A stretch of DNA of 64,000 nucleotides from contig CAZBNP010000017.1 of the NCBI GenBank assembly GCA_964493505.1, positions 37,172-101,171 on the forward strand, given 5' to 3'. Positions 35,557-44,632 of this stretch are shown here, piece by piece. This DNA is from Chryseosolibacter sp964493505. Lineage in GTDB: Bacteria; Bacteroidota; Bacteroidia; Cytophagales; Cyclobacteriaceae. The position numbers and the translations under genes were made by a program. Positions within the stretch are counted from its first letter, which is position 1. Each line of letters starts with the position of its first letter. The notes beneath the pieces are model-generated. The model ran no database searches. It saw only the letters and a list, made by a program, of their open reading frames with translations, and had not been told where the DNA came from.

Positions 35557-36930
35557 GTGACGAGTTATTATAGTATCAAATCGGCTTCAATTGCTGCACT
35601 GACGTTCATTTTGTTTTCATGCGACAGCGGTTCCGGCAACAAGGATCGAGCCGTGTTCGACTTACCGCATCACATTGTGCTGTCATGGGAAGGCTCGCCG
35701 CATAATAGTCAGTCTGTGACGTGGCGCACGGGTGACGGGACGCGGGATAACTTCCTCGAGTTTTGCGAAGCTACACCATCACCGTTCTTTGATACGACGA
35801 AGATCATATCGCTCAGGTCGGTCGGCGAACCGAATAACGCGGATGACGGACTGTGGTATCACCATAGCGCAACGATGACCGGACTTAAGGAGGCGACCAA
35901 ATACTCATACAGAGTAGGGACCGAAGGCAACTGGTCGGAGTGGTCGGAATTTCAGACGGCATCAGGCGGCAGCGAACCGTTTTCATTCCTTTACTTTGGC
36001 GATGTTCAAAGAGACATCCATTCTCTGGGGAGCCGGATTCTGAGGCAGGCGGTCAGGAACAGACCCGATGCGAAATTCCTTCTGTTTGGAGGTGATATGG
36101 TCCATCGCGGTGCATTGAACCATGAGAACTGGACGGAATTTTTCAGGGCGGGTGGGCATATTTTTCAGGATTATCCGTTGATGTCGACGCCCGGTAACCA
36201 CGAACACAACAATGCCAAATCAGGCATTGACCTCTCCGATAACTGGTACCTTAACATTACGTTTCCGAGGAATGGTCCGCCTGGGCATGAGGAAGAGACA
36301 TTTTATTTCGACTACAACAACGTCAGGATAATCTCCCTGAATCTGTGTCGATACCGGTATCCGGAAGACAGAGATACTATACTAAAATGGCTGGAGGACC
36401 GCTTGCAGGACTACACCGGAGACTGGGTATTTATTGTGCATCACTACGCCATGATCTCTTGTAAGGCGCACAAGGAAAAACCACCTGTTCGCTTCCCGGA
36501 ATTTAAGGAGTTGTACGAGCGATACCAGGTGCCTGTAATCCTGACGGGACATGAGCATGTCTACGCCCGTGGACGAGTGGATGGCAGGTTCCCGGTGTAT
36601 GTCGTGTCTGTCGCGGGCCCTCATCAGAACGCGTTCTATTTCGACGATTGGATCGAGCGGGCAGGCACGTCTTTGCAATTGTACCAGGAGATTGACATCA
36701 CGCCTGATAAGATCCGGTATGTGTCACGAACCGTGCTCGGCGATGTCTATGACGGATTCTCAATTGCCAAAGGAAAGGACGGCGTGTTGACGTTTGACCT
36801 CCTGGAAAATTTGCCTCCGGAATCTTTGATCCCTCCGGCGGGATTCGAAGATAGATATGACCATGAAATCGTTGAGTCCTTTGAAGCAAACCGGGATCAG
36901 TACCTCAATAGAAGAAAACCCACACAATAG
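35557..36930 (+). CDS. Purple-acid-phosphatase-like metallophosphoesterase, lipoprotein
   Basis: A 457-residue protein with a lipoprotein signal (lipobox LFSC near residue 22). An N-terminal Fn3-like domain (about 35-125) precedes the calcineurin-like catalytic domain, with motifs FGDVQ, GGDMVHRG, TPGNHEH, HHYAMIS and GHEHVYARG. The family hydrolyses phosphate esters with two metal ions. The start is a GTG; a TAG stop lies two codons upstream, so no longer version is possible. It suggests the locus handles a phosphorylated compound. It is followed closely by the BNR gene. Confidence 0.85.
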   Translation: MTSYYSIKSASIAALTFILFSCDSGSGNKDRAVFDLPHHIVLSWEGSPHNSQSVTWRTGDGTRDNFLEFCEATPSPFFDTTKIISLRSVGEPNNADDGLWYHHSATMTGLKEATKYSYRVGTEGNWSEWSEFQTASGGSEPFSFLYFGDVQRDIHSLGSRILRQAVRNRPDAKFLLFGGDMVHRGALNHENWTEFFRAGGHIFQDYPLMSTPGNHEHNNAKSGIDLSDNWYLNITFPRNGPPGHEEETFYFDYNNVRIISLNLCRYRYPEDRDTILKWLEDRLQDYTGDWVFIVHHYAMISCKAHKEKPPVRFPEFKELYERYQVPVILTGHEHVYARGRVDGRFPVYVVSVAGPHQNAFYFDDWIERAGTSLQLYQEIDITPDKIRYVSRTVLGDVYDGFSIAKGKDGVLTFDLLENLPPESLIPPAGFEDRYDHEIVESFEANRDQYLNRRKPTQ

Positions 36931-36958
36931 TTGGATGGAAACCACAAAAGATATCAAT

Positions 36959-38374
36959 ATGATTACGTCAAAAGTTGCGTTTATATTCTCAAAAAATACC
37001 TTTCGTAAATGCAGACTGATTTTAATGGTTCTGTTATTCACTACAACCGGAATGTATTCGCAGTCGCCTTCTAAAAAAGGCAAGTCTTCCACCTATCGGA
37101 AAATTGATGTGAAAGATGAGGCGGGGAAGGTCGTTTCCGTGACGCCAGTAGCAGAAAAGAAGCTTCCGATGTGGGCAAAAGATGTTTCCCGGCAGGAAGT
37201 GAAGTGGAATGACTTCACACAACGACCTTATTTCATGAAACCGATTCCGTTTGTGATTCCTCCGGCAGAAGGGTCGGGCGAACCTTTTTATCCACACAAT
37301 CACCAACCTGCTATCACCTGGGCGGACAATGGCGATCTGTTGGCTGTCTGGTACACTTGTATTACGGAACAGGGAACCGAGTTGACGGTAGTGGCAAGCA
37401 GGCTACGCGCGGGTAGTGATACATGGGACCCTTCGTCCGAATTCTTCAAAGGTGAGGGGCGCAATATGCACGGGTCAAATATTTTTAATGATGGGAACGG
37501 AAGGATTTTTCACTTCAATGGAATGGGAGCGAAGGGGGTAACGAAAACGGAGAGCAAGGAGCTCGCAATGGTCTACAGGGTTAGCGAAGACAACGGCGTG
37601 TCCTGGACGTCACCCGTGCTTGTGAGCCCTGAGTACAAGGGAACACACCAGCCTGTCAGCGCTGGTTTTGTGACCAGTAAAGGGGTCTTACTACAAGTAT
37701 GCGATTCTGCAAAAATGAAAGGGTCCAGCAAATCGGCACTTTTTGCAAGCACCGATGGTGGGAAAACCTGGAGGAATCCCGCTGACGACAAGCTGTCATT
37801 CTCTTTTGAAGAGGATACCTACCAGGGCCGGAGTATAGCGGGGATTCACGCCGGTGTGGTGGAGCTATCCGACGGTCGATTAATGGCATTGGGGCGGCGA
37901 AACAATTTAGAGGATCGCATGCCGGTGAGTTATTCGAACGATATGGGGGCCACCTGGAAGTACAAGGCGAGTCCTTTTCCACCGATTGGTGGAGGGCAAC
38001 GACTGGTACTGATGCGGTTGAAGGAGGGGCCCATTCTTCTGATTTCATTCACAGATATTCGCAAAGAGAGGAACACGGTGGGACTTACTTTCACAGACCA
38101 GAATGGAGGCACGTTCAGGGGTTATGGCTTGTTTGCCGCAGTGTCTTACGACGATGGTGAAACGTGGCCGATACGAAAACTCATCACGCCAGGTGAAGGC
38201 GAATATGATGGTGGTGGTCATACAGGTTTGTTTAACGCTACGCCAAGTGTTGCCGAACATGCTGGCTATCTCGCCGCCACACAGTCGCCAGACGGAATTA
38301 TTCATCTTCTCTCCAGTCGCCTTCACTATCGGTTCAATCTGGCGTGGTTAAAGGAGCCGAACCAGGCGCCTTGA
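36959..38374 (+). CDS. BNR beta-propeller protein of the sialidase superfamily
   Basis: A 471-residue exported protein. The signal region precedes a cut near MYSQ. Four Asp-box motifs (SxDxGxxW) are visible: SEDNGVSW, STDGGKTW, SNDMGATW and SYDDGETW. The usual FRIP arginine motif of true sialidases is not seen; the equivalent segment reads HNHQPAITWADNGDLLAVW, closer to the BNR_2 group. It is probably a glycan-acting enzyme, but not necessarily a sialidase. The frame is open from 36857, overlapping the previous gene; ATGs at 36935 and 36959 are the likelier starts. Confidence 0.78.
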   Translation: MITSKVAFIFSKNTFRKCRLILMVLLFTTTGMYSQSPSKKGKSSTYRKIDVKDEAGKVVSVTPVAEKKLPMWAKDVSRQEVKWNDFTQRPYFMKPIPFVIPPAEGSGEPFYPHNHQPAITWADNGDLLAVWYTCITEQGTELTVVASRLRAGSDTWDPSSEFFKGEGRNMHGSNIFNDGNGRIFHFNGMGAKGVTKTESKELAMVYRVSEDNGVSWTSPVLVSPEYKGTHQPVSAGFVTSKGVLLQVCDSAKMKGSSKSALFASTDGGKTWRNPADDKLSFSFEEDTYQGRSIAGIHAGVVELSDGRLMALGRRNNLEDRMPVSYSNDMGATWKYKASPFPPIGGGQRLVLMRLKEGPILLISFTDIRKERNTVGLTFTDQNGGTFRGYGLFAAVSYDDGETWPIRKLITPGEGEYDGGGHTGLFNATPSVAEHAGYLAATQSPDGIIHLLSSRLHYRFNLAWLKEPNQAP

Positions 38375-38482
38375 AAGAGGTCTATCGACTTCCATATCTT
38401 CTTCATTAGTGGGATTAACTCCAACTTGTTTAAACGAAGAAGAAACTCCTGTAATGTAATGCGCTGGTAAATCCGTTTGATC

Positions 38483-39907
38483 ATGATATTAATACGCAGT
38501 CTTTTCGTTCTTTTTGTCCTTGTTCATTCCCTGGATACGGCGGTGTGGTCTGCGAGCCTGAAGCTTCCTGCAATCCTGGGCAGCGGAATGGTACTTCAGC
38601 AACAGAAAGAGGTTATGCTTTGGGGTTGGGCAAAACAAGGACAGCATGTTACGGTCGTGACAAGCTGGAACGGGTTCAAGTATTCCACGAATACGACGGC
38701 GGATGGGTCATGGAAAGTAAGTATAACGACGCCATCCGCCGGAGGTCCGTATGACATAACCATTGGCGCCGACACCACCTTTGTGCTTTCGGATGTACTG
38801 ATCGGCGAAGTGTGGCTGTGCAGCGGTCAGTCCAATATGGAGATGCCGCTTAAGGGGTATGCTTCTCAGGCGGTCACGGGGAGTAACGATTATATCGCGC
38901 GAAGCGCTGACAGAAAAATTCGTCTCTTCACCGTGGAACGGAAAATAGGCGTGGAGCCCGAAGAGGATTGTTCCGGAGAATGGCAGATCACGGGTCCAAA
39001 CAGTATTGCCGGATTCAGCGCTGTCGCGTATTTCTACGGAAAGTATTTGCGTGAGGTTCTTGACGTTCCAATAGGTTTGATCCATTCAAGCTGGGGCGGT
39101 ACGCCGGTCCAGTCTTGGATAAGTGGTCCTGCGATTGACGAGCATTTCCGGGGGGAAATCGATCTTCCCGGATTTTTGCAAAGCAAGGTAAATCAGCGCA
39201 CGTCGACGGTGCTTTATAACGGGATGATACATCCGTTGGTAAAGTTTGTGATCAGGGGGGCCATTTGGTATCAGGGTGAGGCAGACAGGATGCAACCTCA
39301 ACTGTACGCCCGACTTTTTCCCGCCATGATCAGGGATTGGCGTGATCAATGGAAAATAGGAGATTTCCCTTTTTACTTCGTACAGATAGCCCCGTATAAG
39401 TACGATTCGACAGTCAATAGTGCGTTCCTGCGAGAAGCTCAATTACGGACCATGCAGCGGGTTCCAAATACCGGCATGGCCGTCACGATGGATGTCGGCG
39501 ACTACCATTCTATTCATCCACCGGACAAGTCTGTCGTGGGCGCACGGTTGGCCTATTGGGCGCTGGCCGCAACGTATGGCGTTCCCGGCATTTCGTTCAG
39601 CGGTCCGGTATTCAAAGAGATGAAAATTGAGGGAAACAAGATCAGTTTGTTTTTTGATTATGCGGAATCGGGATTTCTGGGTCTTGGAGACGAGTTGGAA
39701 GGATTTACTGTTGCAGGATCTGACCGAAGATTCTATCCGGAGGTCGCGCAGGTGAATAGAAAGGACAATTGTATTGAAATAGTTTGTAGAAATGTAGCGG
39801 AGCCGGTGGCGGTGCGATATGGATGGGAGAATTATGTGCAGGCTACGCTTTTCAACACAACAGGATTACCGGCATCTTCATTCCGGACGGATAGTTGGAA
39901 ACAATAA
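38483..39907 (+). CDS. SGNH-type sialate O-acetylesterase-like protein
   Basis: A 474-residue exported esterase. The signal peptide ends near residue 23. The catalytic Ser lies in CSGQSNMEMPL, the oxyanion region in HSSWGGTPVQSW, and further conserved parts in WYQGEAD and GDYHSIHPPDK, which holds the Asp-x-x-His type pair. The N-terminal beta-domain (LPAILGSGMVLQQ) is typical of this family. It should remove O-acetyl groups from sugars; sialic acid is only one possible substrate. The ATG at 38483 is preferred to a TTG two codons earlier. Confidence 0.88.
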   Translation: MILIRSLFVLFVLVHSLDTAVWSASLKLPAILGSGMVLQQQKEVMLWGWAKQGQHVTVVTSWNGFKYSTNTTADGSWKVSITTPSAGGPYDITIGADTTFVLSDVLIGEVWLCSGQSNMEMPLKGYASQAVTGSNDYIARSADRKIRLFTVERKIGVEPEEDCSGEWQITGPNSIAGFSAVAYFYGKYLREVLDVPIGLIHSSWGGTPVQSWISGPAIDEHFRGEIDLPGFLQSKVNQRTSTVLYNGMIHPLVKFVIRGAIWYQGEADRMQPQLYARLFPAMIRDWRDQWKIGDFPFYFVQIAPYKYDSTVNSAFLREAQLRTMQRVPNTGMAVTMDVGDYHSIHPPDKSVVGARLAYWALAATYGVPGISFSGPVFKEMKIEGNKISLFFDYAESGFLGLGDELEGFTVAGSDRRFYPEVAQVNRKDNCIEIVCRNVAEPVAVRYGWENYVQATLFNTTGLPASSFRTDSWKQ

Positions 39908-39931
39908 ATTCTATAACCATAAGTAAAATTG

Positions 39932-41278
39932 ATGGAAAGGAACAAACATTTGCCGGTGATCAACACCGTGGATATCTGTGTTTTGGGAGGAAGTTGCACA
40001 GGCGTCTTTGCGGCTGTGCGGGCAGCGAGGCTGGGTGCGTCGGTAGCGGTGATCGAAAAACAAAATGCGTTTGGCGGTGTCGCGACAAACGCCATGGTGA
40101 ATACCTGGCACTCCTTGTCCAATACTGACTTTACCAGGCAAATCATTGCAGGCCTGACACTGGAAGTACTTGAGCGGTTGAAAAAAAGGGATGCGATGAT
40201 CGACTCGGGACGGAACCCCGAAGACAAAAAGATATACCGTTCGCAGGAGATCAAGACATTTAATTCCCAGGAGTTGAAAATTGAACTGGATGAGTTGGTG
40301 CTGGAGTCGGGCATCCAGCCGTATTTGCATACGCTGTTCTCGGAGCCGGTACTTGGCCCGGATGGCGAGTTGGTGGGAGTTGTGGTCGACAACAAGTCGG
40401 GACGGGGGATTATCAAAGCCAGATTTTTCATTGACGCCACAGGAGATGGAGACTTGTGCCATCGATTGGGTCTGGAATCGTACGTCAGCGATAGTCTGCA
40501 ACCACCCACTACATGCGCCTATTTTGAAGGATGGAATACCGAAACGTTTCACGCATTGCTGAAAGCTCACAGGGAGGAGTTCAGTATCCCCGAAGGGTAT
40601 GTGTGGGGGGCGAAGATTCCGGGAACGGGAAGCTATATGCTTGCAGGGACGCGTATCTATGGCGTGAACTGCGCGATAGCCGACGATCTGACGAAAGCTG
40701 AAATCGAAGGACGCCGGCAAATACGCGCCATGCTGGATTTGGTACGAAAATACGGTGGAGATTTCTCCATGAGCCTCGTAAGCCTGCCATCAACAGTCTC
40801 TATCCGCGAAACGCGACATATCAAATGTGTCTACCAGATGACAGATGAAGATGCCATGACCGGAAGAATTTTCGACGATGCCATCGCGAACTGCAGCTAC
40901 CGTCTGGATACCCATCACCAGAACAAATCGGGATTGACATTCAAATACCTCGACGGAACAGAGGTGTACGAGCGTGTCGGATATCCCCGTGAGATTGGTC
41001 GGTGGCGTGAAGAAACGGAAGTCAATCCTACATTTTATCAGATTCCACTGAAATCCCTCATTCCTGAATCGCACGATAACCTGATCGTTGCTGGAAGGAT
41101 GCTTGATGCTGAACCCATCGCATTTTCGGGCGTTCGGGTTATGGTTAATATGAATCAGGCGGGGGAAGCTGCGGGAGTAGCGGCATACCTTTCCCTCGAG
41201 CAAAACAAATCCATTAAATCCGTTCCGTCGAAGGATGTAAGGCATCAGCTGGCAAGGGGGGGATCGATTATTATTTAG
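39932..41278 (+). CDS. FAD-dependent oxidoreductase (FAD_oxidored type)
   Basis: A 448-residue protein with an N-terminal FAD-binding Rossmann motif (VLGGSCTGVFAAVRAARLG, about residues 17-35), the family segment FGGVATNAMVNTW, ATGDGD, and a C-terminal FAD segment ending in MNQAGEAAGVAA. It resembles the FAD_oxidored family, whose members are often found next to glycan-use genes but mostly lack a known reaction. It has no signal peptide, so it probably acts in the cytoplasm on the imported compound. It lies 24 bases after the esterase gene and 27 before the symporter gene. Confidence 0.82.
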   Translation: MERNKHLPVINTVDICVLGGSCTGVFAAVRAARLGASVAVIEKQNAFGGVATNAMVNTWHSLSNTDFTRQIIAGLTLEVLERLKKRDAMIDSGRNPEDKKIYRSQEIKTFNSQELKIELDELVLESGIQPYLHTLFSEPVLGPDGELVGVVVDNKSGRGIIKARFFIDATGDGDLCHRLGLESYVSDSLQPPTTCAYFEGWNTETFHALLKAHREEFSIPEGYVWGAKIPGTGSYMLAGTRIYGVNCAIADDLTKAEIEGRRQIRAMLDLVRKYGGDFSMSLVSLPSTVSIRETRHIKCVYQMTDEDAMTGRIFDDAIANCSYRLDTHHQNKSGLTFKYLDGTEVYERVGYPREIGRWREETEVNPTFYQIPLKSLIPESHDNLIVAGRMLDAEPIAFSGVRVMVNMNQAGEAAGVAAYLSLEQNKSIKSVPSKDVRHQLARGGSIII

Positions 41279-41305
41279 TGAGGAGGTATCACATACAAAC
41301 ATCTT

Positions 41306-42922
41306 ATGACGGATATTTTCGGTTCTTCGTTATTACTTCAGATCGCCAATAACACATCACTTCATATTGTCGATTCACTGATTATCCTTTTTTCCTTGTT
41401 GATGATCCTGATGGTGGGGTATTTCTTCTCGGGAAGCCAACAGACGACGGCGCATTTCTTTCTTGCCAAAGGTAGAGTACCCGCATGGGTACTCGGTATG
41501 TCCCTGCTCGCGACAATTGTCAGCAACATCACTTTCCTCGGCTATCCGGGTGCAGGATTTGCGGGCAACTGGATTCTGCTTGTGCAGGGACTTGTTGTGG
41601 CTGTAACGATATTCGCGGTCATTTGGGTGATTGTGCCACTATACAGGAACGTGATAAGTATTAGCGCGTATGAATATTTCGAACGAAGGTTTGGGTACTT
41701 CGCACGATTGTATTGCTCCGCTGCTTTTATCCTGGCTTATCTTGCCAAGATGGGTACGATACTCTATCTGCTGGGAATGGCGATCTCCGTTATGATTGGT
41801 ATCGATACGCTGGTGATCGTATGGGTACTGGGAATTCTGGTAATCGCCCTTACCCTATTGGGCGGATTTGAGGCTATCATCTGGCTTGATGTTCTACAGG
41901 GACTCCTGCTCATCACCGCGGGGATAACCGTATTCTCGATCCTGGTTTTTTCGATCGACGGCGGGCTGGCGACGATCTTTCGGATTGCGGAGGACAATGG
42001 ACGCACCGGCTTCGGACCGTACCACTGGAGTTTTGTTGAGCTTACCTTCTGGGTAATGGCCATCAATGGTTTCTTCTTTGCTATTCAAAATTTTGGTACG
42101 AACCAGTTAGTAGTCCAGCGATTCATAACGGCCCGAACCAGCAAGGAGGCTATCAGGGCATCGCTGATGGGTATCTTATTGAGTGTGCCGTTGTGGGTAT
42201 TGTTCATGTTTATTGGTACTGCCTTGTACGCCTACTATACAATCTCACCCTCGGGTTTACCAGAAAATATCAATCCCGATTCTGTATTCCCTGTGTTTAT
42301 CATGAATAGTCTTCCTGTCGGCGTAGTGGGGCTCGTGATTTCCGGTTTGATCGCCGCGGCATTCTCAAGCCTTGATTCCGAACTGCACAGTATATCCGCC
42401 GTTGTCACACAAGATTTTTATGCGCGTTGGCGGGGAAATATTTCAGACCGCGAGAAACTTTGGTTTGGAAAAGTAACCGTCATGGTGACAGGAATACTGG
42501 CTATGGTGGTGGCTACGCTCTATACGAAAGCGGGCGGCGAGGGGGCATTGGGTATCGTGATATCGCTTTATGCGATCTTCTCGGGAGGAATTGCGGGAAT
42601 GTTCCTCCTTGGATTGTTCTCAAGAACAGCTAATAGAAAGGGCTTGCACATCGGTATTGCATGCTGTGTGATTTTTACGGCCTATGCGGTCCTTACGTCA
42701 ACACCGGTTGGTGGGGCCCTGTTAGTTGACCTGGGTTCCTGGAATTTCACGCACCACAAATACATGTTGGGGGTCTACAGTCATGTGATCCTTTTTTCGG
42801 TTGGCTACATCGCGAGCAAATTCTTCAACGACCGTGTGGTCGATGAGAACCTTACTTTCTACGGATGGCTGTCAAAAGGAAATGCCCAAAGACGCCCAGA
42901 CCCCGCACCACCGATAGAATAA
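41306..42922 (+). CDS. Sodium/solute symporter (SSS family)
   Basis: A 538-residue inner-membrane protein with about 13-14 membrane segments. The SSS signature region is recognised in FFLAKGRVPAWVLGMSLLATIVSNITFLGYPG near the N-terminus, and in GLIAAAFSSLDSELHSISAVVTQDFY, which holds the Ser/Asp residues of the sodium site. The family imports sugars, sialic acids and other small organic compounds with sodium. As the last gene of the locus it probably brings the product of the outer-membrane steps into the cytoplasm. Confidence 0.9.
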   Translation: MTDIFGSSLLLQIANNTSLHIVDSLIILFSLLMILMVGYFFSGSQQTTAHFFLAKGRVPAWVLGMSLLATIVSNITFLGYPGAGFAGNWILLVQGLVVAVTIFAVIWVIVPLYRNVISISAYEYFERRFGYFARLYCSAAFILAYLAKMGTILYLLGMAISVMIGIDTLVIVWVLGILVIALTLLGGFEAIIWLDVLQGLLLITAGITVFSILVFSIDGGLATIFRIAEDNGRTGFGPYHWSFVELTFWVMAINGFFFAIQNFGTNQLVVQRFITARTSKEAIRASLMGILLSVPLWVLFMFIGTALYAYYTISPSGLPENINPDSVFPVFIMNSLPVGVVGLVISGLIAAAFSSLDSELHSISAVVTQDFYARWRGNISDREKLWFGKVTVMVTGILAMVVATLYTKAGGEGALGIVISLYAIFSGGIAGMFLLGLFSRTANRKGLHIGIACCVIFTAYAVLTSTPVGGALLVDLGSWNFTHHKYMLGVYSHVILFSVGYIASKFFNDRVVDENLTFYGWLSKGNAQRRPDPAPPIE

Positions 42923-43035
42923 ATCGGACAGAATGTATATTTTTTATCCACGGGGATAACTGATATCAATAGCCCTTTCCTTTTACGCTCAATTATTTTA
43001 TATTACTATGTTGCGACACGCAAACGTGTTGAATA

Positions 43036-43058
43036 TGTCAGGTCTGGATTTCCTGACA
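43036..43058. repeat. Inverted repeat upstream of yifB
   Basis: TGTCAGG (43036-43042) and CCTGACA (43052-43058) form a perfect seven-base dyad with a nine-base centre, 35 bases before the yifB start. It could be an operator or a leader hairpin. Confidence 0.4.
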
Positions 43059-43093
43059 TTGGCATTTAGGTTTCCCTCTCAACCTGAACATTT

Positions 43094-44632
43094 ATGTTGG
43101 CAAAAACATACGGTGGTGCGGTTCACGGAGTGGACGCTCGCACGATTCTCATCGAAGTTACTGTCGGACAGGGTACCCGGTTCTTCATGAGCGGCCTTCC
43201 TGATAATGCCCTCAAAGAAAGTCAGCTGCGAATAGAATCTACACTCAAACACCTGGGCTATTTTATGCCGCGCAAAAGAACGGTCGTCAATCTTGCGCCG
43301 GCGGATATTCGCAAAGAGGGGTCGGCCTATGACCTGCCTATTGCGCTTTGTGTACTCGAAGCGTCGGAACAGATCCATACCCGGAAACTGGATCAGTTTG
43401 TCATTATGGGAGAACTCGCACTTGATGGAACTCTTCGTCCCGTGAAGGGCGTATTGCCGATTGCGATACATGCACGTCAGGAGAAATACAAAGGGCTGAT
43501 CATCCCTGAATCCAATGCGCGTGAAGCAGCGGTTGTAAATGGACTGAATGTATATCCGGTATCGACCTTGCCGCAGGCAATAGATTTTCTCACCGACGCC
43601 GTTACAATGGAACCGTTTCGCGTGAATGCTAAGGAAATATTTCAGTCGCGCTTAAACGCCTATGACACCGACTTCAAAGATGTGCAGGGACAGGAAAACA
43701 TTAAGCGCGCGCTGGAGATCGCTGCCGCAGGTGGCCATAACGTTATCATGGTCGGTCCGCCGGGAGCGGGGAAGACGATGCTGGCAAAGAGATTGCCAAC
43801 GATCCTTCCGCCACTGACTTTGGATGAAGCACTGGAAACCACAAAGATACATTCGGTAGCAGGAAAGCTTATGGGTGACGCCGGACTCCTCACAACACGG
43901 CCTTATCGAAGTCCGCACCATACGATTTCTGACGTCGCCCTAACGGGTGGCGGAGGGCATCCTAAACCCGGGGAGATCTCACTCGCGCACAATGGAGTGT
44001 TGTTTCTCGACGAGCTGCCTGAGTTCAAACGGTCGGTGCTGGAAGTGATGCGTCAGCCGATGGAAGAAAGGAGGGTGACGATTTCACGCGCCAGGGTTTC
44101 GATTGAATACCCCGCAAATTTTATGCTGGTAGCCAGTATGAATCCATGTCCGTGTGGGTACTACAATCATCCGGAGAAAGAATGCCATTGCGGTTCGGCA
44201 AACGTGCAGCGCTACCTCAGCAAGATCAGCGGTCCGTTACTCGATCGTATAGATCTTCAGGTTGAAGTTGTACCGGTGAGTTTTGATGAGATGACATCCA
44301 CCCGCAGGGTGGAGACGAGCGACACGATCCGCACGCGCGTGGTTCGCGCACGGGAGATCCAAACCCAACGGTATTCCGGTTACCGAAGTATTCACTGCAA
44401 TGCCATGATGCCATCGAACCTTGTTAGGAAAATTTGCGCTATAGACGATACAGGGAATGCCTTGCTTAAGACGGCGATGGAGCGGATAGGACTTTCTGCC
44501 AGGGCCTACGATCGTGTGCTGAGGGTTTCCCGTACTATCGCAGACCTGGCGGGTAGTGAAGCGATCTGTTCGGAGCATCTGGCCGAGGCTATCACCTATC
44601 GCAACCTTGACCGTGAGGGATGGTCGGGTTAG
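43094..44632 (+). CDS. comM: YifB/ComM-type AAA+ ATPase (Mg-chelatase-like)
   Basis: A 512-residue protein of full family length. The N-terminal domain (about 1-165) is of the Lon-like S5 fold with LPDNALKESQLRIES and ALDGTLRP. The central AAA+ domain carries Walker A GPPGAGKT and Walker B-like LFLDELPEF. The Cys-containing loop around CPCGYYNHPEKECHC and SGPLLDRIDL follow. ComM is a helicase-like branch-migration factor in natural transformation of some bacteria. The role here is inferred. The stop overlaps the stop of the opposing histidine kinase gene by 4 bases. Confidence 0.92.
   Translation: MLAKTYGGAVHGVDARTILIEVTVGQGTRFFMSGLPDNALKESQLRIESTLKHLGYFMPRKRTVVNLAPADIRKEGSAYDLPIALCVLEASEQIHTRKLDQFVIMGELALDGTLRPVKGVLPIAIHARQEKYKGLIIPESNAREAAVVNGLNVYPVSTLPQAIDFLTDAVTMEPFRVNAKEIFQSRLNAYDTDFKDVQGQENIKRALEIAAAGGHNVIMVGPPGAGKTMLAKRLPTILPPLTLDEALETTKIHSVAGKLMGDAGLLTTRPYRSPHHTISDVALTGGGGHPKPGEISLAHNGVLFLDELPEFKRSVLEVMRQPMEERRVTISRARVSIEYPANFMLVASMNPCPCGYYNHPEKECHCGSANVQRYLSKISGPLLDRIDLQVEVVPVSFDEMTSTRRVETSDTIRTRVVRAREIQTQRYSGYRSIHCNAMMPSNLVRKICAIDDTGNALLKTAMERIGLSARAYDRVLRVSRTIADLAGSEAICSEHLAEAITYRNLDREGWSG

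Noticed and set aside
36959..42922. Reading the locus as a sialic-acid (nan) operon
   Set aside because: No lyase, epimerase or kinase of sialic-acid use is present and the BNR protein lacks the FRIP arginine, so a substrate name is not supported.
42944..42959. Small hairpin TTATCC-acgg-GGATAA after the symporter gene
   Set aside because: Only six base pairs, with no T-run downstream; not enough to call a terminator.
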